Positions 17,249 through 27,640 of a stretch of DNA of 30,179 nucleotides are shown one piece after another. Position numbers and translations under genes: made by a program. The notes under the pieces are model-generated. The model saw only the letters and a program-made list of their open reading frames with translations, was not told where the DNA came from and made no database searches. Source of the DNA: Jaenimonas drosophilae (taxonomy: Eukaryota; Euglenozoa; Kinetoplastea; Trypanosomatida; Trypanosomatidae); assembly GCA_030849065.1 (NCBI GenBank), contig JASAON010001449.1, forward strand, positions 1 through 30,179, in the 5' to 3' direction. Positions within the stretch are counted from its first letter, which is position 1, and each line of letters begins with the position of its first letter.

Positions 17249-17904
17249 CGTACTTCGGTACCTCCACCTTTCTTCCAATCTCCTGCTTGTATATTGGCAG
17301 CAGCACACAACTGATGCTACAGGAAAAGCGGACCGCCCTCTGCCAGCATCCACAACGCTGCGCTTTCATTCATCACTCAACGCACACATACACCAACATC
17401 TTTGCCATCTTCATGTCCGAAGATACTGATGCTGATTTACGGTGATGTGAAGATGAGTATGGCATGCGTGTGGCCAAGAACAGACAAAGTTTGGGGGCGT
17501 CGACGCTCCTCTACCGGTGACCTCCATGACACAGCAAGGCGTTCTACAGCTAATGACGATGATGGTGTGTGCGTGGCACAACCAATCATCAAAGGGGGAG
17601 AACGATGAAAAAAACCTGACGCACCACCGCGTAGGTTTCATCCGCGACCTCTGCCCTTCATGCCGCCGTCACCCGCCACTTAAATCATATCCACCGGCAC
17701 AGCGCACGAAAACAAGAGAAGAAGAAGACGTTTTGATGTATTTCTTAGAGCTCAATGATGATGGAGGTGCACCAACCATGTCTGTGGATTGACGCCCATG
17801 GTGAGCGTGGTGGTGGTGGTGGGGGAAGTGATGGTGATAGGTAGGGAGGAGGGTTGAAGAACGTCTGTGCCACACGTGGAAACACCATCATCATCATTCG
17901 TTTT

Positions 17905-17905
17905 G

Positions 17906-17936
<31 letters not shown>

Positions 17937-17940
17937 GGAG
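17905..17940. repeat. GA/CT microsatellite just after the TOR stop codon
   Basis: An almost perfect GA run on the plus strand reads as a CT-rich polypyrimidine tract on the transcribed minus strand. It begins about six bases after the TOR stop codon, whose TGA complement is at 17946-17948. Confidence 0.9.
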
Positions 17941-17945
17941 GCACC

Positions 17946-20900
17946 TCACCACAGCGGGCCCCATCCAAAGTACATGGTGGAGTAGTTTTCAACCCGCGTG
18001 GCCTCCTCAATGAGGTAGTGTACCTGTGCGGCTGGCGACATGGCCAACGACTGCTCGCGTTGTGCGTCATCGTCAAAGGCCTTGGACATGTAAAGCAGAT
18101 CTGGTCGGCGGCAGCTCTCGCGTGTGGTGTTGAAGACGGCGAAATTGGTGTCGCTCACGGCGATTTCCGTCCCGCGGAGCTTGTTGCGAATCCGCTCCAC
18201 CACATCCTGCGGTGAGCGGCTCTTCTCCATCATGTTCTTCATCTTGCCCTTGTGCTGGACAATGGGGTCGTGGACGAAGGCGGAGAGGAGGGCCATGATG
18301 CTATCGCGATTGCGGTGGAGGAGGGTTTGCGTGCGGGTGGCGGAGGCTCGGAATACTCCATCCACCCCAAACACCTCCATCGCATTCGTCAGCATGCGCG
18401 TCAGGCGAAACGGAATCGTCTCAGGGAGGACGTGCCGCAACCGGCCCACATCGAAGCTATCGCCAAAGTCAATGTGGATGATCTTGCCGGTGGAGGTACT
18501 CAGCAGCAGATTGCCAAGATGGCGGTCACCCAAGCCCATGACGTAGCCCACCATTGACATACTCGCGAGGCTCGTTGTGAAGGCCGTTCGTGAGGCCAGC
18601 CACTGCTCCGCGGTGTTGGCGCGGTGCCACATGGCCCGCGAGACATCCACAGCCTCGCAATTGGCGCATCCCATCACATACTCCAACACCTCCGTCCGCT
18701 GCACGAGGCTCAGCTTCTCCCAGTGGGCGGTGGTATTGAGATAGGTCGTTAGCACCTGCGATTCGTGGTGCGCGCTGACCTTGGAGATGGTGCTGCGGTA
18801 GTAGCAAATGGTGCTGTTGATGGTGCTTGCGTTCTCCACCCAGCCCAGCAGACCCATGTTGGGGCTGATGGGAATGACGGGGAAGCGATGAATGTAGGCC
18901 GCGGCGGAGGAGCCACGACTGTGGCTGAGGAGCACATTCACCATCCCAAAGAGCTGCATCACGCGCTCATCCATGCGGATATCCTCGTTGCCCTTGAGGC
19001 AGAAGGAGTACAGGCACCCATCGGAGCCGTTGAGCTGAATGCGCCGGGGCCGTTTCTTGGATGGAATAACGTCCAGCTTGCTGCTGAAGCTCGCGATGGT
19101 CGGAAAAGGTTCTTGGCTGTGAATGTCGTACTTTCCAAAGACGGCCACGCTCAGATTGCGCAAACGAAGGAGGGGCTCCATGGCCTTCTGCGGCTCTCTC
19201 CCGAGGTTCTTGGCGATGTGTTTGGAGATCTCATCGACCAACTGATTTACAATCCGCACCGCCTGGGCGTGGTTGCCACGTCGTTCATCCTCCATCACCA
19301 TCTTCACGCAATCACCAATGTTGCCGACCGTGAAGATGAAGTGGCGGCGGTTGTTGTTGAAAAGCTCCATCGCGGCCTTGAGACGACGATGCACCTCCTC
19401 CTTATCCTCCTCGAATTCCGCGTTGGGGTTCCACGCCGCGGCAACCTGGCTGAGGTGCTCCCGAATGCGTTCAATGGGAATAGCGGAAACCTCCATCAAC
19501 AAGTTGGCCACCGTCTCAGCCTCGTGGCGGATGCGTTTTGGGCAGTGCGTCACAATGGCCTGCGCGAGCTCACGCTTCCGTCGTTGCAGCGCATCGCTGG
19601 ACCCGACCCCATCCGCCTCATCCATGTACACCACCAACAAGGGGAAGACGACCGCCTGAGGGTGCACGCTGCAGATGGAGATGAGAATCATGCCAATGAC
19701 CTCGCGCACATCATGATTTTCACTGCCAAGGTGGCCAATGAGCTGCGGAATGGCCTGCACCCAATGATCCACAGGGATGCGGCTGATGCTATCCGCCACC
19801 GTTTCCTTGAGCAGCGACACGCCATTATGGATCACCCACAACTGAAGCAAACGCATCACGCCGGGCAGGGCCTCGCTGGAGTCCTTGCAGCGGCAGATGG
19901 CGGCGACGAAGCCTTGATGTGCTGCCTCAACGAAGCTCCGCTGCTCCTCCAGACTGAGAGTGCGGTCGCGTTGCTGCACGCGGTAGTTGATGAGCCCCCA
20001 ACTATGCCACGCCTCGTAGCTCGACGGAACGGAGCGAATGGCCTTGTGAAAGTGGCTGAGGGCCTCCTCACGGAGCTCCTTCTTCCAGAAGGAGTCGGCA
20101 TGGAGCTCCTGCTTCCACGTTCCGAGCTTGAGCTGTGCGCTGCCGTAGCAAGTCACCTGCGATGTTTCCAGCTCCGCCCCACACTGTTCGAGGAAGCGCT
20201 CCATCTCCGCCACGGCTTCTTGGCGCCGCCCCTGATTCCAAATGTGCGCGAAGAATCCCACCGTGATGGAGGCGCAGTGAATCGAAGAGGGCGATGAAGT
20301 CGCGGAGGTCGTGGTCGGAGATGAGGAGGACGAGGCGGCAGCAGCCCCGGTGGTGCTCGCGGCGGCAGCGGCGTGGGCGGCGGTGGGTGATTGCGCCATC
20401 ACCTGTGGTGGTACCACGCCCTGCTTGAGCCACTCCATTGCCCAGTGGGTCACTCGTGGGTAGTTGCTGCCCATGGAATCGCAGAAGTGAAGAATCATGT
20501 CGGACATCTCCTGCGTCGTCAGTACCAGCGAGTGCAGAAGAAGAGAGCGCATGCTGGGCTCGAAGGCGTCGGGCTTGAGGCTCATGAAGCGGAAGTTCCA
20601 GCTCTCACGCATCTTGTGCTTGAGGGTCTCGCTGTGGCAGTGGGTGTACTCGAGAAGCTCCTCCATCTCGGTGAAGTGTTGCAACATGGTTAGATTTTCA
20701 TAGGCATGGGCGTAGCTCAGCGGGAGGAGTGTGCGGAGGCTATCATCGACGGCGAGCTTCGCCTGCGTGAGGGAGATCTTGAGGGAGTCGGAGATGGCGG
20801 CGCTCTTATCGCGGATGGCGGAGCGCAGGTGCATGCCTGTAGAGAAGAAGAGACGCTGGGGAAAGCTGTGCTGCTCCACCGTTCCGATGCACTCGGCGAG

Positions 20901-23900
20901 GCGGCTAACATCTTCCCAGCTTCCCAACACCCACGCCGCCATCGCCCCGCATCGCGCGATGGAGCTCGTGGCCTTCTCCGCGTTGAGGTAGCACACCCGC
21001 TTCGCCACCTCTGTCGCGCGGCTGAACTCCCCACAAAAGACGAGCGTGCGGATGTAGCCTTCCAACAACCCGCTGGAGGCGGTGGAGAAGTGTGCGTCGG
21101 CGTGCATGACGCTGCGTGAGTAGGCCTTCTGCGCCTCCTCCCACCACTGAAGTAGCTCGAAACCAAAACCATCGTTGCTCTCGCCCTTGTAGCGGATGGC
21201 CTGGAAGAGGCCAACCACGCTGTCTTGCATCTCGCGTTTGCTGTACAGCCGCGCCAGGGGCCACACAATCTTCCGAATGGCCTCCTTGGAGATGGTGCCG
21301 GTGCGGCAGGTGCGGAGGAGCATCAGGAGTGTGTTCTCCAAGGTGCTCACCGCCTTGTCGTACATGTGCGTGCGCTCGGCCGCCTTGGTGATGAGCTCCG
21401 AGGAGAAGAGTACGTGTGGGGTGAGGGGGATGTGGGAGGCTAGTCGAGCAGCTTCGCCCTCGCTGCGTGCCTCGTAGGGGCCACCCTTGGCGCTGGCATC
21501 ACCGCTGGAGCTGTGCGGCTGGTGCGGAGGACGTAACCGGCCAGGCACCAAGGTTGTGTGTGGGCCTGCACGCGGACGAATACCACCACCACCACCACCT
21601 CCTCCACGTGCACCCTCCTCATTGTCGAGGCTGTCTTGGAAGGTTAGGGCGTTGTGCGCCTCCTCCGCCGACCCCGCAGGAACAACCATCGCACCTGTGG
21701 CGGTCGTGGAGATGGAGGCACTTCCCTTGATCTCACGGCTCCTCCGCAGAATATCGAAGCCATCACTGCCAGATAAGGAGCGCAACGCGTGGCTCGTAAG
21801 AACGCCGCGGTACTGGCCAGAATCAACGGAGCTGTTGTTGTTGTTGCTGATGCCGAGCATCGGGTCACTGCGCTTCATGGCGGTGAGCTCCTCCACCACC
21901 CCGGGCTGAAAATTAGGCGGGTTGTGATCGAGGTAGTCGGAGAGGCCGAGGCAGCGACTGACGAGCTCGCTATCGTTGCTGGCGAGGACGTTGGCCAACA
22001 CCTCATTTACCTTGCGAATCTGCTCCACGGGCAGCACCTCATAGAGGGACTTGAAGGATGGGTGAAAGAGCTCACGTCGGAGTGGCTCGTGCTTGTCAAA
22101 GAGATCAATGGTCATGCGGAATGCCGGGCTCGGAGAGGCCAGGATGATGCACTTCTGCAGCTCCCCAAACCACTCACGAAGTTTGCTCTCCTTCAGACGC
22201 AAGCCCCAATCAATGTGCTTGATGAAGACGGATAAGTCGTAGGAGGTCCCCTCCATGTGTTGTGGCGGGTGGGAGGAGAGGCCATCTTCTTCATCTTCTG
22301 CCCCGGAGTAGCTGTTGGTGCGATAGGTTGAAGGCACCGAAGCTCGTCCTGTGGTACCAGCACGGCTGCTGCGAAATGCGCCGAGAATGGCGCTCGGTGA
22401 GGTGGCGGCGGAGAGCGGCATCACCTCGGGCTCCATGAATCGATCGCGTAGCGCCTTGATCATGATGCGGCCGCCAGGATAGAGGGAGGCGAGAAGTTTC
22501 AGCGACTCTCGCACGCCCGGCGTTGCCAGGCGTGGCCCGAGGTCCTCCTTGAGCTCGCAGTGCCGCGTGAGGGTGCGGATGCCGTGCATCAAGAGGGGGA
22601 AGTACTGCCCCGCATTGAGCTCGCACACAATGTGGATGGCGGCGCACAAGGATTGGCTCCGCACCTCAATGAGCTGCTCCGACTTTTGTACGAACTGAAT
22701 CAGCATCGGCAGAACGAGTGGCACACAGTGAGGGGGAATGTAGCTCGCACTCAGAATGATCTCCACCACACGAAGGCAGAATTCATTGGTCTCGGTGCGG
22801 TCTTGCAGTGCTACATCCATCAGGCGCGGATAGAGCCACGCCCACGACTCCGACTGCTCCTTGGCGGATAATTTGCCGGGCTTCAACGCCGCCACCACCT
22901 CCAACAGGGCGCGAAAGAGGGCGAGGTCCGTGGGTATCCAAAGCTGCTCCAGCAGCACCACAATCTCTGGTAGGACGACGCGCGCCACGCGTTCGTGTCG
23001 CATGGTGATGATGGCGGATAAGATGCGCAGGGCCTCGATGCGGAGGCTCGGGCTTTCGGCGGTGCGCTTCGCCACCTTCACCACCGCCCGAACCGCGTGG
23101 ACGCCACCGACGAGGCTGCGCTTTTCTCCGCAGAAGTGCATAAACTGCAACAAGGCCCGCAACGCCTCGAGGCAGACGGCATCGGAGAGGGTTACGTCGA
23201 GCATCCTACACAAGGTGCGATAAACAATGACGGTGTAGTCGTGCGCCATCTCTAAATCGGCCTCCGCCTGCGCCGTTGCGTCCTCCGCCGCCTTCTTGGC
23301 CGCGCTGAGGTTGTTGGAGCTGGATTGGATGGTGGGATCAATGGCACCGAGCTGGCCAAACAAGGAGAGCATGTTGAAGAGCTCCAGGCGTGTGTAGGTG
23401 GTGCCGGTATATACGCTCGTGACTGCCGCGATGAGCTCCTGGTGCTGCTCCGCGCTTCGATCTGATGGGTACGAGTACAGGCGATGCGCACAGACAAGTA
23501 CGTCAATGGCGGCATGACGCAGTGAAGGTGATGAGGAGTCTCGGAGAATGGCCACGACGGCACCGTAGATATCCACCACATCATCATGGTGGCTCAGCAT
23601 CGAACGCTCATCCTTGGCCAGGGCCGTCAAGATGCGCTCCAGGGTTTTCAAGATGGCGAGAGAGACGACGTCGGCCACGCTCGGATCGCGGAGCTTCTTC
23701 TGAAAGGCCAAGAAGATGCGGCCGAGATGGCTTCCCAGAGGGCGTACGCAGAGCTGCGTGAAGGTTTGCAGATCGGCCACGCACCTAATGAGACTACGTA
23801 CATCAACGGCATACTCCAACACCGTCACACACGATTCAATCGTGATGGTGAGGCTCTGCTGCACACTCACCACCGTGGCAGTGGGTGATGGGTCTTGTGT

Positions 23901-26864
23901 GATGGCGACGAGGAGCTCCACGGTGCGCTCGCGGATCTTAGGTGCCCCATTGAGGAAACTGAGGAGGGGCGAGAGAATGCGCTGCTCGAGGAGGAAGCTG
24001 CGAATGCTGGCCGTGGTGGCGAGGAGGGTGATGCACTCGAGGCGGCAGGAGGGGTCCTGCTCCGCCAACGCATGCTTCACAAAGGCTTCTAAGATCTCCG
24101 TCACTCGAGTGGAGTAGGTGGAGGTGCGGTGCTCCATGGCATACCGAATCCATTGCGTGAGGCACGTCATGATGGTCGCGCTGCACTGCTTCCGCACCGC
24201 CACCTCGCTGTGCCGCATGAAGGGCACAACGGCATTCTTCAGCTCCTCCAGCTGCTGTAGCGAATTCACGGGGCGGCGGCTAAACACCTCGAGTGCGACG
24301 GTGAGGTCGCTCACGGGGAAATGATGCTCTTCCATCGAGCTCGGGCTGTAGTGGAGGGTCGCACTGCCGCTGCCGCTCGGATTCGATGGCGTGGTTGGGG
24401 AGTAGGCGCGCGTCGCATTGTTGTTGTTGGGGGCGGTGCCAATGGGGTTGCCGTCAACGGGCTTATAGAGCTGCGTCAAGCGTGCGCTGCTGCCATCGAC
24501 GCTGACGCTCGGGCTCGGCGCCATCATCCCCGTCGTGGAGGAGGAGGTGCGCTCGCGGTCGTCGGAGCGCGCATCGGGCATCACGAGCCCGTGGGTATCC
24601 GCCGCACGCGGGGGTCCTGTGGCGGTGGTGCGCGTGGGATTGGCGTTGGTGCGTCCGTCGGGCTCCTTCATGGCGATATTCACGAGCTGCTCCAGCGCCT
24701 GCTGCACCTCATCCTTTAAGGGTGCCACGCACTGCTGAATGATGGCCAAATGCTTCACGAGCTGCGACGTGAGCGCGGCGCTTGTCAGGTGTGGGAGGCA
24801 GCGCCGAACAACATCCTCGACTGAGGTCTGGCTGCCGCCGGCCAAGAATGCGCTGGTGCTGCTTCGGTGCGGCGACCCGCTTCCCAGGAGGGCGTGCGAG
24901 GAGCGACTGCTCGTCGGGCTGCGTGAAGCAGCATCATCATCACCCTCGACGCTGTTGTTGGAGGCAGCCTTCACTGATGCGGTGGCGTCGCTTCGATTGA
25001 GATCTGTGGAGGTGGTGATGGGAATGTTGTCAAGGGTGCTGCCGCTGCTGCCGTGGCGCGGGCGTGCTGGCTTCGGCGAGGTTAGAAGCGCGCCGCTGGT
25101 GTTGCGCTGCTTGGCGATGGATTCGCACATGGCGGCCAGGATGCACCAGCACGCCTCTTGTGTCTCGGGGCGGGAGATGTACCGGTGCAGGATGGAATCC
25201 AGATTGATGCGGTTGGTTGGGTCGAGGGCGGAATATCCGACGCTGCGAATGAAGGCCGCCACGTTGAGGAGCTCCTCGCGTTTGCTCTGCTCCGCGCGCA
25301 CATTCTTCACGGGCTCCATAATAATGGCCACGTAGGTCAGGCGGCGTGGGGCGGAGGCGATATCGAAGGAGGCGATGATCGGCACCAAATCGAAGACGGC
25401 CTCGCGAATGGCGGACGACCGCGACACGCGTTGTTGCTCCGTCACGAGGATGCAGAGCGGAGGAAGAACCTGCTTATCAATGCACTGCAAACCACGGCTG
25501 CTCAGGAGGGCGCGGAGCACCTTGAGTGAAGAAACAAGGCCAGCCTCACTGCTCTGGCTCGTATTCAAGGTGCGGAGGCATTCATCCCACACCCTTCTGT
25601 TCTCCATGACGATCTCATTGTGCTGGAGGTGATGTGTGCTGCTAAAGATGGCCACGAGGCAGTCATAGGCGGCGCGACGGAGCTCCGCATCGTCGGAGCC
25701 AACAAGAATTGTGGCGAGTTGCACCACCTGACCGCGAAGATGCATAGACATGTAGCGCGGGCTCACCTCCGCCGTGCTCGCGCTGAGAAGCATGATGGAG
25801 AGATACTGCGCGGTGAAGGGTGCGTTAACTTGCTGAATGCGGCCGTGGAGCTGCAACAGGGCGAGCTCACAGGTGTCTTTTAGCTCCTTCGCAATGAAGA
25901 GCTTCAGCGGGGGTTCTGGGGCGTGGAAGTGGCGATCCACATCGAGCATGCGCTTATACACGCGTTGTGCCTCCATCGCCACCTCCATCTGCCCCGACTG
26001 CAGGACGACGGTGAGGCTGCGACACAGGCGCGTGAATTTGTGCGGCGCACTGGTATATGGGATGTCCAGCACCGCATCGATCAGCTGGCAGGCGAGCTGG
26101 AGTGAGGCGGTGGAGCGCACACGAATGAGCTCATTCAGCACCGACCGGATGCGCTGCTCGAGGAAGACGTCGCGAGCCAGCGGATCGAAATTCAGTGTCG
26201 CGCGCTCCTCAATCGCCGCCGCCGCATCACGCAACACCTCCTGTGCGTAGGGGCTTCCCACAGAACACTCAAGCTCATGCAGCAGCTGGTTGATCTCCTC
26301 ATCGCTAAAGTCATCGACGCCGAGGCCAGATACCGGGGCGGTGTTGTTGTTGGCACCACCGCCTCCACCAGTTCCTCCTCCGCTTGTGCTGTAGGAATAC
26401 ATGGATGCTGTTGGCACATCGGTGAAGGTGGTGCGTGTGCCGCTGAAGTAGGTTCCTGCACCGGCGTTGCGTTGGTGTTGCGCTCCGGCAAGGGCGGGCG
26501 GGGCGTCGCGCTGATTCATGCCCGCACCTCCGTCGGTGTGGTAAAAGGCAGAGTGGCCCGCACTGCTCTGCGTGCAGCTTCCGCTCGACGGCTGAACCAC
26601 GCGAGGGGCCATCGCCGGAGGTGGTGGATGATGGTGGCTCTGCTTCGGCGGAACACGGCGCGACGTGTTTGCCTGTGGTATCGATGTGTTGGTGTTGGTN
26701 CCGAGGTGATGCCGCGCATCATCATCCACGAGGCCCGTCATGTCGGGGGATCGTCCTTGCATCGGCGGTTGTGCTGGACGATCAAAACTGCTCGTCGCTG
26801 ACGAAACAACGGCGGAGAGGTGTGGCGCCGGCTGGCGTGATGCTGCACTCCAATGCATCTGCAT
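17946..26864 (-). CDS. TOR: TOR-family phosphatidylinositol kinase-related protein kinase
   Basis: The product is 2972 residues from the ATG at 26862-26864; an in-frame TAG lies two codons upstream, so this is the first possible ATG. A low-complexity N-terminus is followed by HEAT-type helical repeats (about 120-1500), a FAT domain (about 1810-2400, with GAMAAWVLGSWEDVSRL and YSRSVMHAD), an FRB-like bundle (about 2450-2555) and the kinase domain (about 2560-2900). The kinase has CLKGNEDIRMDERVMQLFG with the ATP lysine at 2624, the catalytic loop GLGDRHLGNLL (D2780, N2785), HIDFGDSF (D2799) and the activation segment IPFRLTRMLTNAMEV, nearly identical to mTOR. A FATC tail ends in YFGWGPLW. All catalytic residues are present. 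Trypanosomatids have four TOR-type kinases; which one this is cannot be fixed here. One ambiguous base (26700) leaves residue 55 undefined. Confidence 0.95.
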   Translation of the reverse strand: MQMHWSAASRQPAPHLSAVVSSATSSFDRPAQPPMQGRSPDMTGLVDDDARHHLXTNTNTSIPQANTSRRVPPKQSHHHPPPPAMAPRVVQPSSGSCTQSSAGHSAFYHTDGGAGMNQRDAPPALAGAQHQRNAGAGTYFSGTRTTFTDVPTASMYSYSTSGGGTGGGGGANNNTAPVSGLGVDDFSDEEINQLLHELECSVGSPYAQEVLRDAAAAIEERATLNFDPLARDVFLEQRIRSVLNELIRVRSTASLQLACQLIDAVLDIPYTSAPHKFTRLCRSLTVVLQSGQMEVAMEAQRVYKRMLDVDRHFHAPEPPLKLFIAKELKDTCELALLQLHGRIQQVNAPFTAQYLSIMLLSASTAEVSPRYMSMHLRGQVVQLATILVGSDDAELRRAAYDCLVAIFSSTHHLQHNEIVMENRRVWDECLRTLNTSQSSEAGLVSSLKVLRALLSSRGLQCIDKQVLPPLCILVTEQQRVSRSSAIREAVFDLVPIIASFDIASAPRRLTYVAIIMEPVKNVRAEQSKREELLNVAAFIRSVGYSALDPTNRINLDSILHRYISRPETQEACWCILAAMCESIAKQRNTSGALLTSPKPARPRHGSSGSTLDNIPITTSTDLNRSDATASVKAASNNSVEGDDDAASRSPTSSRSSHALLGSGSPHRSSTSAFLAGGSQTSVEDVVRRCLPHLTSAALTSQLVKHLAIIQQCVAPLKDEVQQALEQLVNIAMKEPDGRTNANPTRTTATGPPRAADTHGLVMPDARSDDRERTSSSTTGMMAPSPSVSVDGSSARLTQLYKPVDGNPIGTAPNNNNATRAYSPTTPSNPSGSGSATLHYSPSSMEEHHFPVSDLTVALEVFSRRPVNSLQQLEELKNAVVPFMRHSEVAVRKQCSATIMTCLTQWIRYAMEHRTSTYSTRVTEILEAFVKHALAEQDPSCRLECITLLATTASIRSFLLEQRILSPLLSFLNGAPKIRERTVELLVAITQDPSPTATVVSVQQSLTITIESCVTVLEYAVDVRSLIRCVADLQTFTQLCVRPLGSHLGRIFLAFQKKLRDPSVADVVSLAILKTLERILTALAKDERSMLSHHDDVVDIYGAVVAILRDSSSPSLRHAAIDVLVCAHRLYSYPSDRSAEQHQELIAAVTSVYTGTTYTRLELFNMLSLFGQLGAIDPTIQSSSNNLSAAKKAAEDATAQAEADLEMAHDYTVIVYRTLCRMLDVTLSDAVCLEALRALLQFMHFCGEKRSLVGGVHAVRAVVKVAKRTAESPSLRIEALRILSAIITMRHERVARVVLPEIVVLLEQLWIPTDLALFRALLEVVAALKPGKLSAKEQSESWAWLYPRLMDVALQDRTETNEFCLRVVEIILSASYIPPHCVPLVLPMLIQFVQKSEQLIEVRSQSLCAAIHIVCELNAGQYFPLLMHGIRTLTRHCELKEDLGPRLATPGVRESLKLLASLYPGGRIMIKALRDRFMEPEVMPLSAATSPSAILGAFRSSRAGTTGRASVPSTYRTNSYSGAEDEEDGLSSHPPQHMEGTSYDLSVFIKHIDWGLRLKESKLREWFGELQKCIILASPSPAFRMTIDLFDKHEPLRRELFHPSFKSLYEVLPVEQIRKVNEVLANVLASNDSELVSRCLGLSDYLDHNPPNFQPGVVEELTAMKRSDPMLGISNNNNSSVDSGQYRGVLTSHALRSLSGSDGFDILRRSREIKGSASISTTATGAMVVPAGSAEEAHNALTFQDSLDNEEGARGGGGGGGGIRPRAGPHTTLVPGRLRPPHQPHSSSGDASAKGGPYEARSEGEAARLASHIPLTPHVLFSSELITKAAERTHMYDKAVSTLENTLLMLLRTCRTGTISKEAIRKIVWPLARLYSKREMQDSVVGLFQAIRYKGESNDGFGFELLQWWEEAQKAYSRSVMHADAHFSTASSGLLEGYIRTLVFCGEFSRATEVAKRVCYLNAEKATSSIARCGAMAAWVLGSWEDVSRLAECIGTVEQHSFPQRLFFSTGMHLRSAIRDKSAAISDSLKISLTQAKLAVDDSLRTLLPLSYAHAYENLTMLQHFTEMEELLEYTHCHSETLKHKMRESWNFRFMSLKPDAFEPSMRSLLLHSLVLTTQEMSDMILHFCDSMGSNYPRVTHWAMEWLKQGVVPPQVMAQSPTAAHAAAAASTTGAAAASSSSSPTTTSATSSPSSIHCASITVGFFAHIWNQGRRQEAVAEMERFLEQCGAELETSQVTCYGSAQLKLGTWKQELHADSFWKKELREEALSHFHKAIRSVPSSYEAWHSWGLINYRVQQRDRTLSLEEQRSFVEAAHQGFVAAICRCKDSSEALPGVMRLLQLWVIHNGVSLLKETVADSISRIPVDHWVQAIPQLIGHLGSENHDVREVIGMILISICSVHPQAVVFPLLVVYMDEADGVGSSDALQRRKRELAQAIVTHCPKRIRHEAETVANLLMEVSAIPIERIREHLSQVAAAWNPNAEFEEDKEEVHRRLKAAMELFNNNRRHFIFTVGNIGDCVKMVMEDERRGNHAQAVRIVNQLVDEISKHIAKNLGREPQKAMEPLLRLRNLSVAVFGKYDIHSQEPFPTIASFSSKLDVIPSKKRPRRIQLNGSDGCLYSFCLKGNEDIRMDERVMQLFGMVNVLLSHSRGSSAAAYIHRFPVIPISPNMGLLGWVENASTINSTICYYRSTISKVSAHHESQVLTTYLNTTAHWEKLSLVQRTEVLEYVMGCANCEAVDVSRAMWHRANTAEQWLASRTAFTTSLASMSMVGYVMGLGDRHLGNLLLSTSTGKIIHIDFGDSFDVGRLRHVLPETIPFRLTRMLTNAMEVFGVDGVFRASATRTQTLLHRNRDSIMALLSAFVHDPIVQHKGKMKNMMEKSRSPQDVVERIRNKLRGTEIAVSDTNFAVFNTTRESCRRPDLLYMSKAFDDDAQREQSLAMSPAAQVHYLIEEATRVENYSTMYFGWGPLW
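26700..26700. other. ambiguous base (n) inside the TOR gene
   Basis: This is the only non-ACGT base in the window. It lies in codon 55, in the low-complexity N-terminus, next to TNTNTS-encoding repeats. It makes one residue undefined but does not change the frame. Confidence 0.95.
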
Positions 26865-26867
26865 AGG

Positions 26868-26917
26868 CTATCCAACGTGTCGTTGGGGGAGACCAAAGAC
26901 GAAGTAGGAAGAGAGGT
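26868..26917 (-). promoter_or_regulatory. weak candidate trans-splice acceptor for TOR
   Basis: On the minus strand CCTCTCTTCCTACTTCGTCT is followed by its first AG at 26869-26868, only three bases before the TOR ATG. Such a short leader is unusual, so the AG at 27574-27573 remains an alternative. Confidence 0.35.
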
Positions 26918-27026
26918 TGGCCTGTTGTGGGATAGATCCTCGCACACACACTCAGACAAGAGGAGTACCCTGCCGGCGATCACCGTTGATCATGCACCCT
27001 CGACCAGATTGAATGTACGTGTATAT

Positions 27027-27047
27027 CACACACACACACACACACAC
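27027..27047. repeat. CA microsatellite, 21 bases
   Basis: A perfect CA run lies in the intergenic region upstream of TOR, followed by a short ACGT repeat at about 27049-27060. Confidence 0.9.
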
Positions 27048-27572
27048 GGACGTACGTACGAAAAAATACACTAATACTCGAACAAATGACGGAGTTCTTC
27101 CTTGTGGTGATGAGTTGCCACACCAAGTACCAACGTGTTGTTGCTTGAGTCTTCGCTAAAAAATGTGTGTGGAGCTAAGATGGCTGACTAATGATGAGGA
27201 TGCGCATGAAGACGTTGATGCATGTGTTGTTGAGAATGATGGGTTGCATATTGAGACCTTGTGTGGTTCATGGCATACTCCAAATTGTTGTGGTTGGATG
27301 GATGTGTGTTTCCTTACTTCCTACTGCTCGAAGCACAGCAGAAGTCCTCATGATTCGGTACAAGAGTGAAGATGCACGCATGCAATCGACGTTGGGTGAA
27401 GGCGCCATTGATGAATGCGATGCCGTCGTCCTCTCCACACACAACAAAACAGGAAATGAAGCGTGAGTGAGAGGATCTATTCGCCACGGCATCTGCGCAC
27501 CAACAGCTCATCTACGGCTCAGAGACGACGCCAAACGCATCGATGGCTGATGATGGTGAAGAAGCGATGGTA

Positions 27573-27640
27573 CTCCCCATCGATACGATGGCCATCGGAA
27601 GAGCACGCCAGAGCAAGGAAAAAAAAAGAAAATGAGAAAA
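27573..27640 (-). promoter_or_regulatory. orphan acceptor-like polypyrimidine tract and AG upstream of TOR
   Basis: On the minus strand TTTTCTCATTTTCTTTTTTT and following is followed by its first AG at 27574-27573. It lies about 700 nt before the TOR start and could give TOR a long leader, or serve an unrecognised short transcript. Confidence 0.35.

Larger units (their letters stand above)
17052..17945 (-). other. intergenic between TOR and the zuotin gene
   Basis: This stretch of about 890 bases has no convincing gene. It holds the zuotin splice acceptor at 17087-17120, a TTG repeat at 17228-17248 and a GA/CT microsatellite at 17905-17940 directly after the TOR stop. The small ORFs here show no protein features. 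C/D snoRNA-like boxes were sought on both strands without a convincing pair. Confidence 0.6.

Noticed and set aside
17550..17625. C/D snoRNA-like boxes (GATGATG, then CTGA about 60 nt later)
   Set aside because: No terminal stem brings the boxes together, the strand is opposite to the local transcription unit, and no paired guide region was evident.
18765..20297. 510-codon plus-strand open frame
   Set aside because: It is antisense to the TOR FAT and kinase coding region, whose identity is certain.
20700..20760. Sequence resembling a tRNA D arm (GCGTAGCTCAGCGGGAG) on the plus strand
   Set aside because: It lies inside the TOR coding region, antisense. No matching T arm, acceptor pair or anticodon stem follows.
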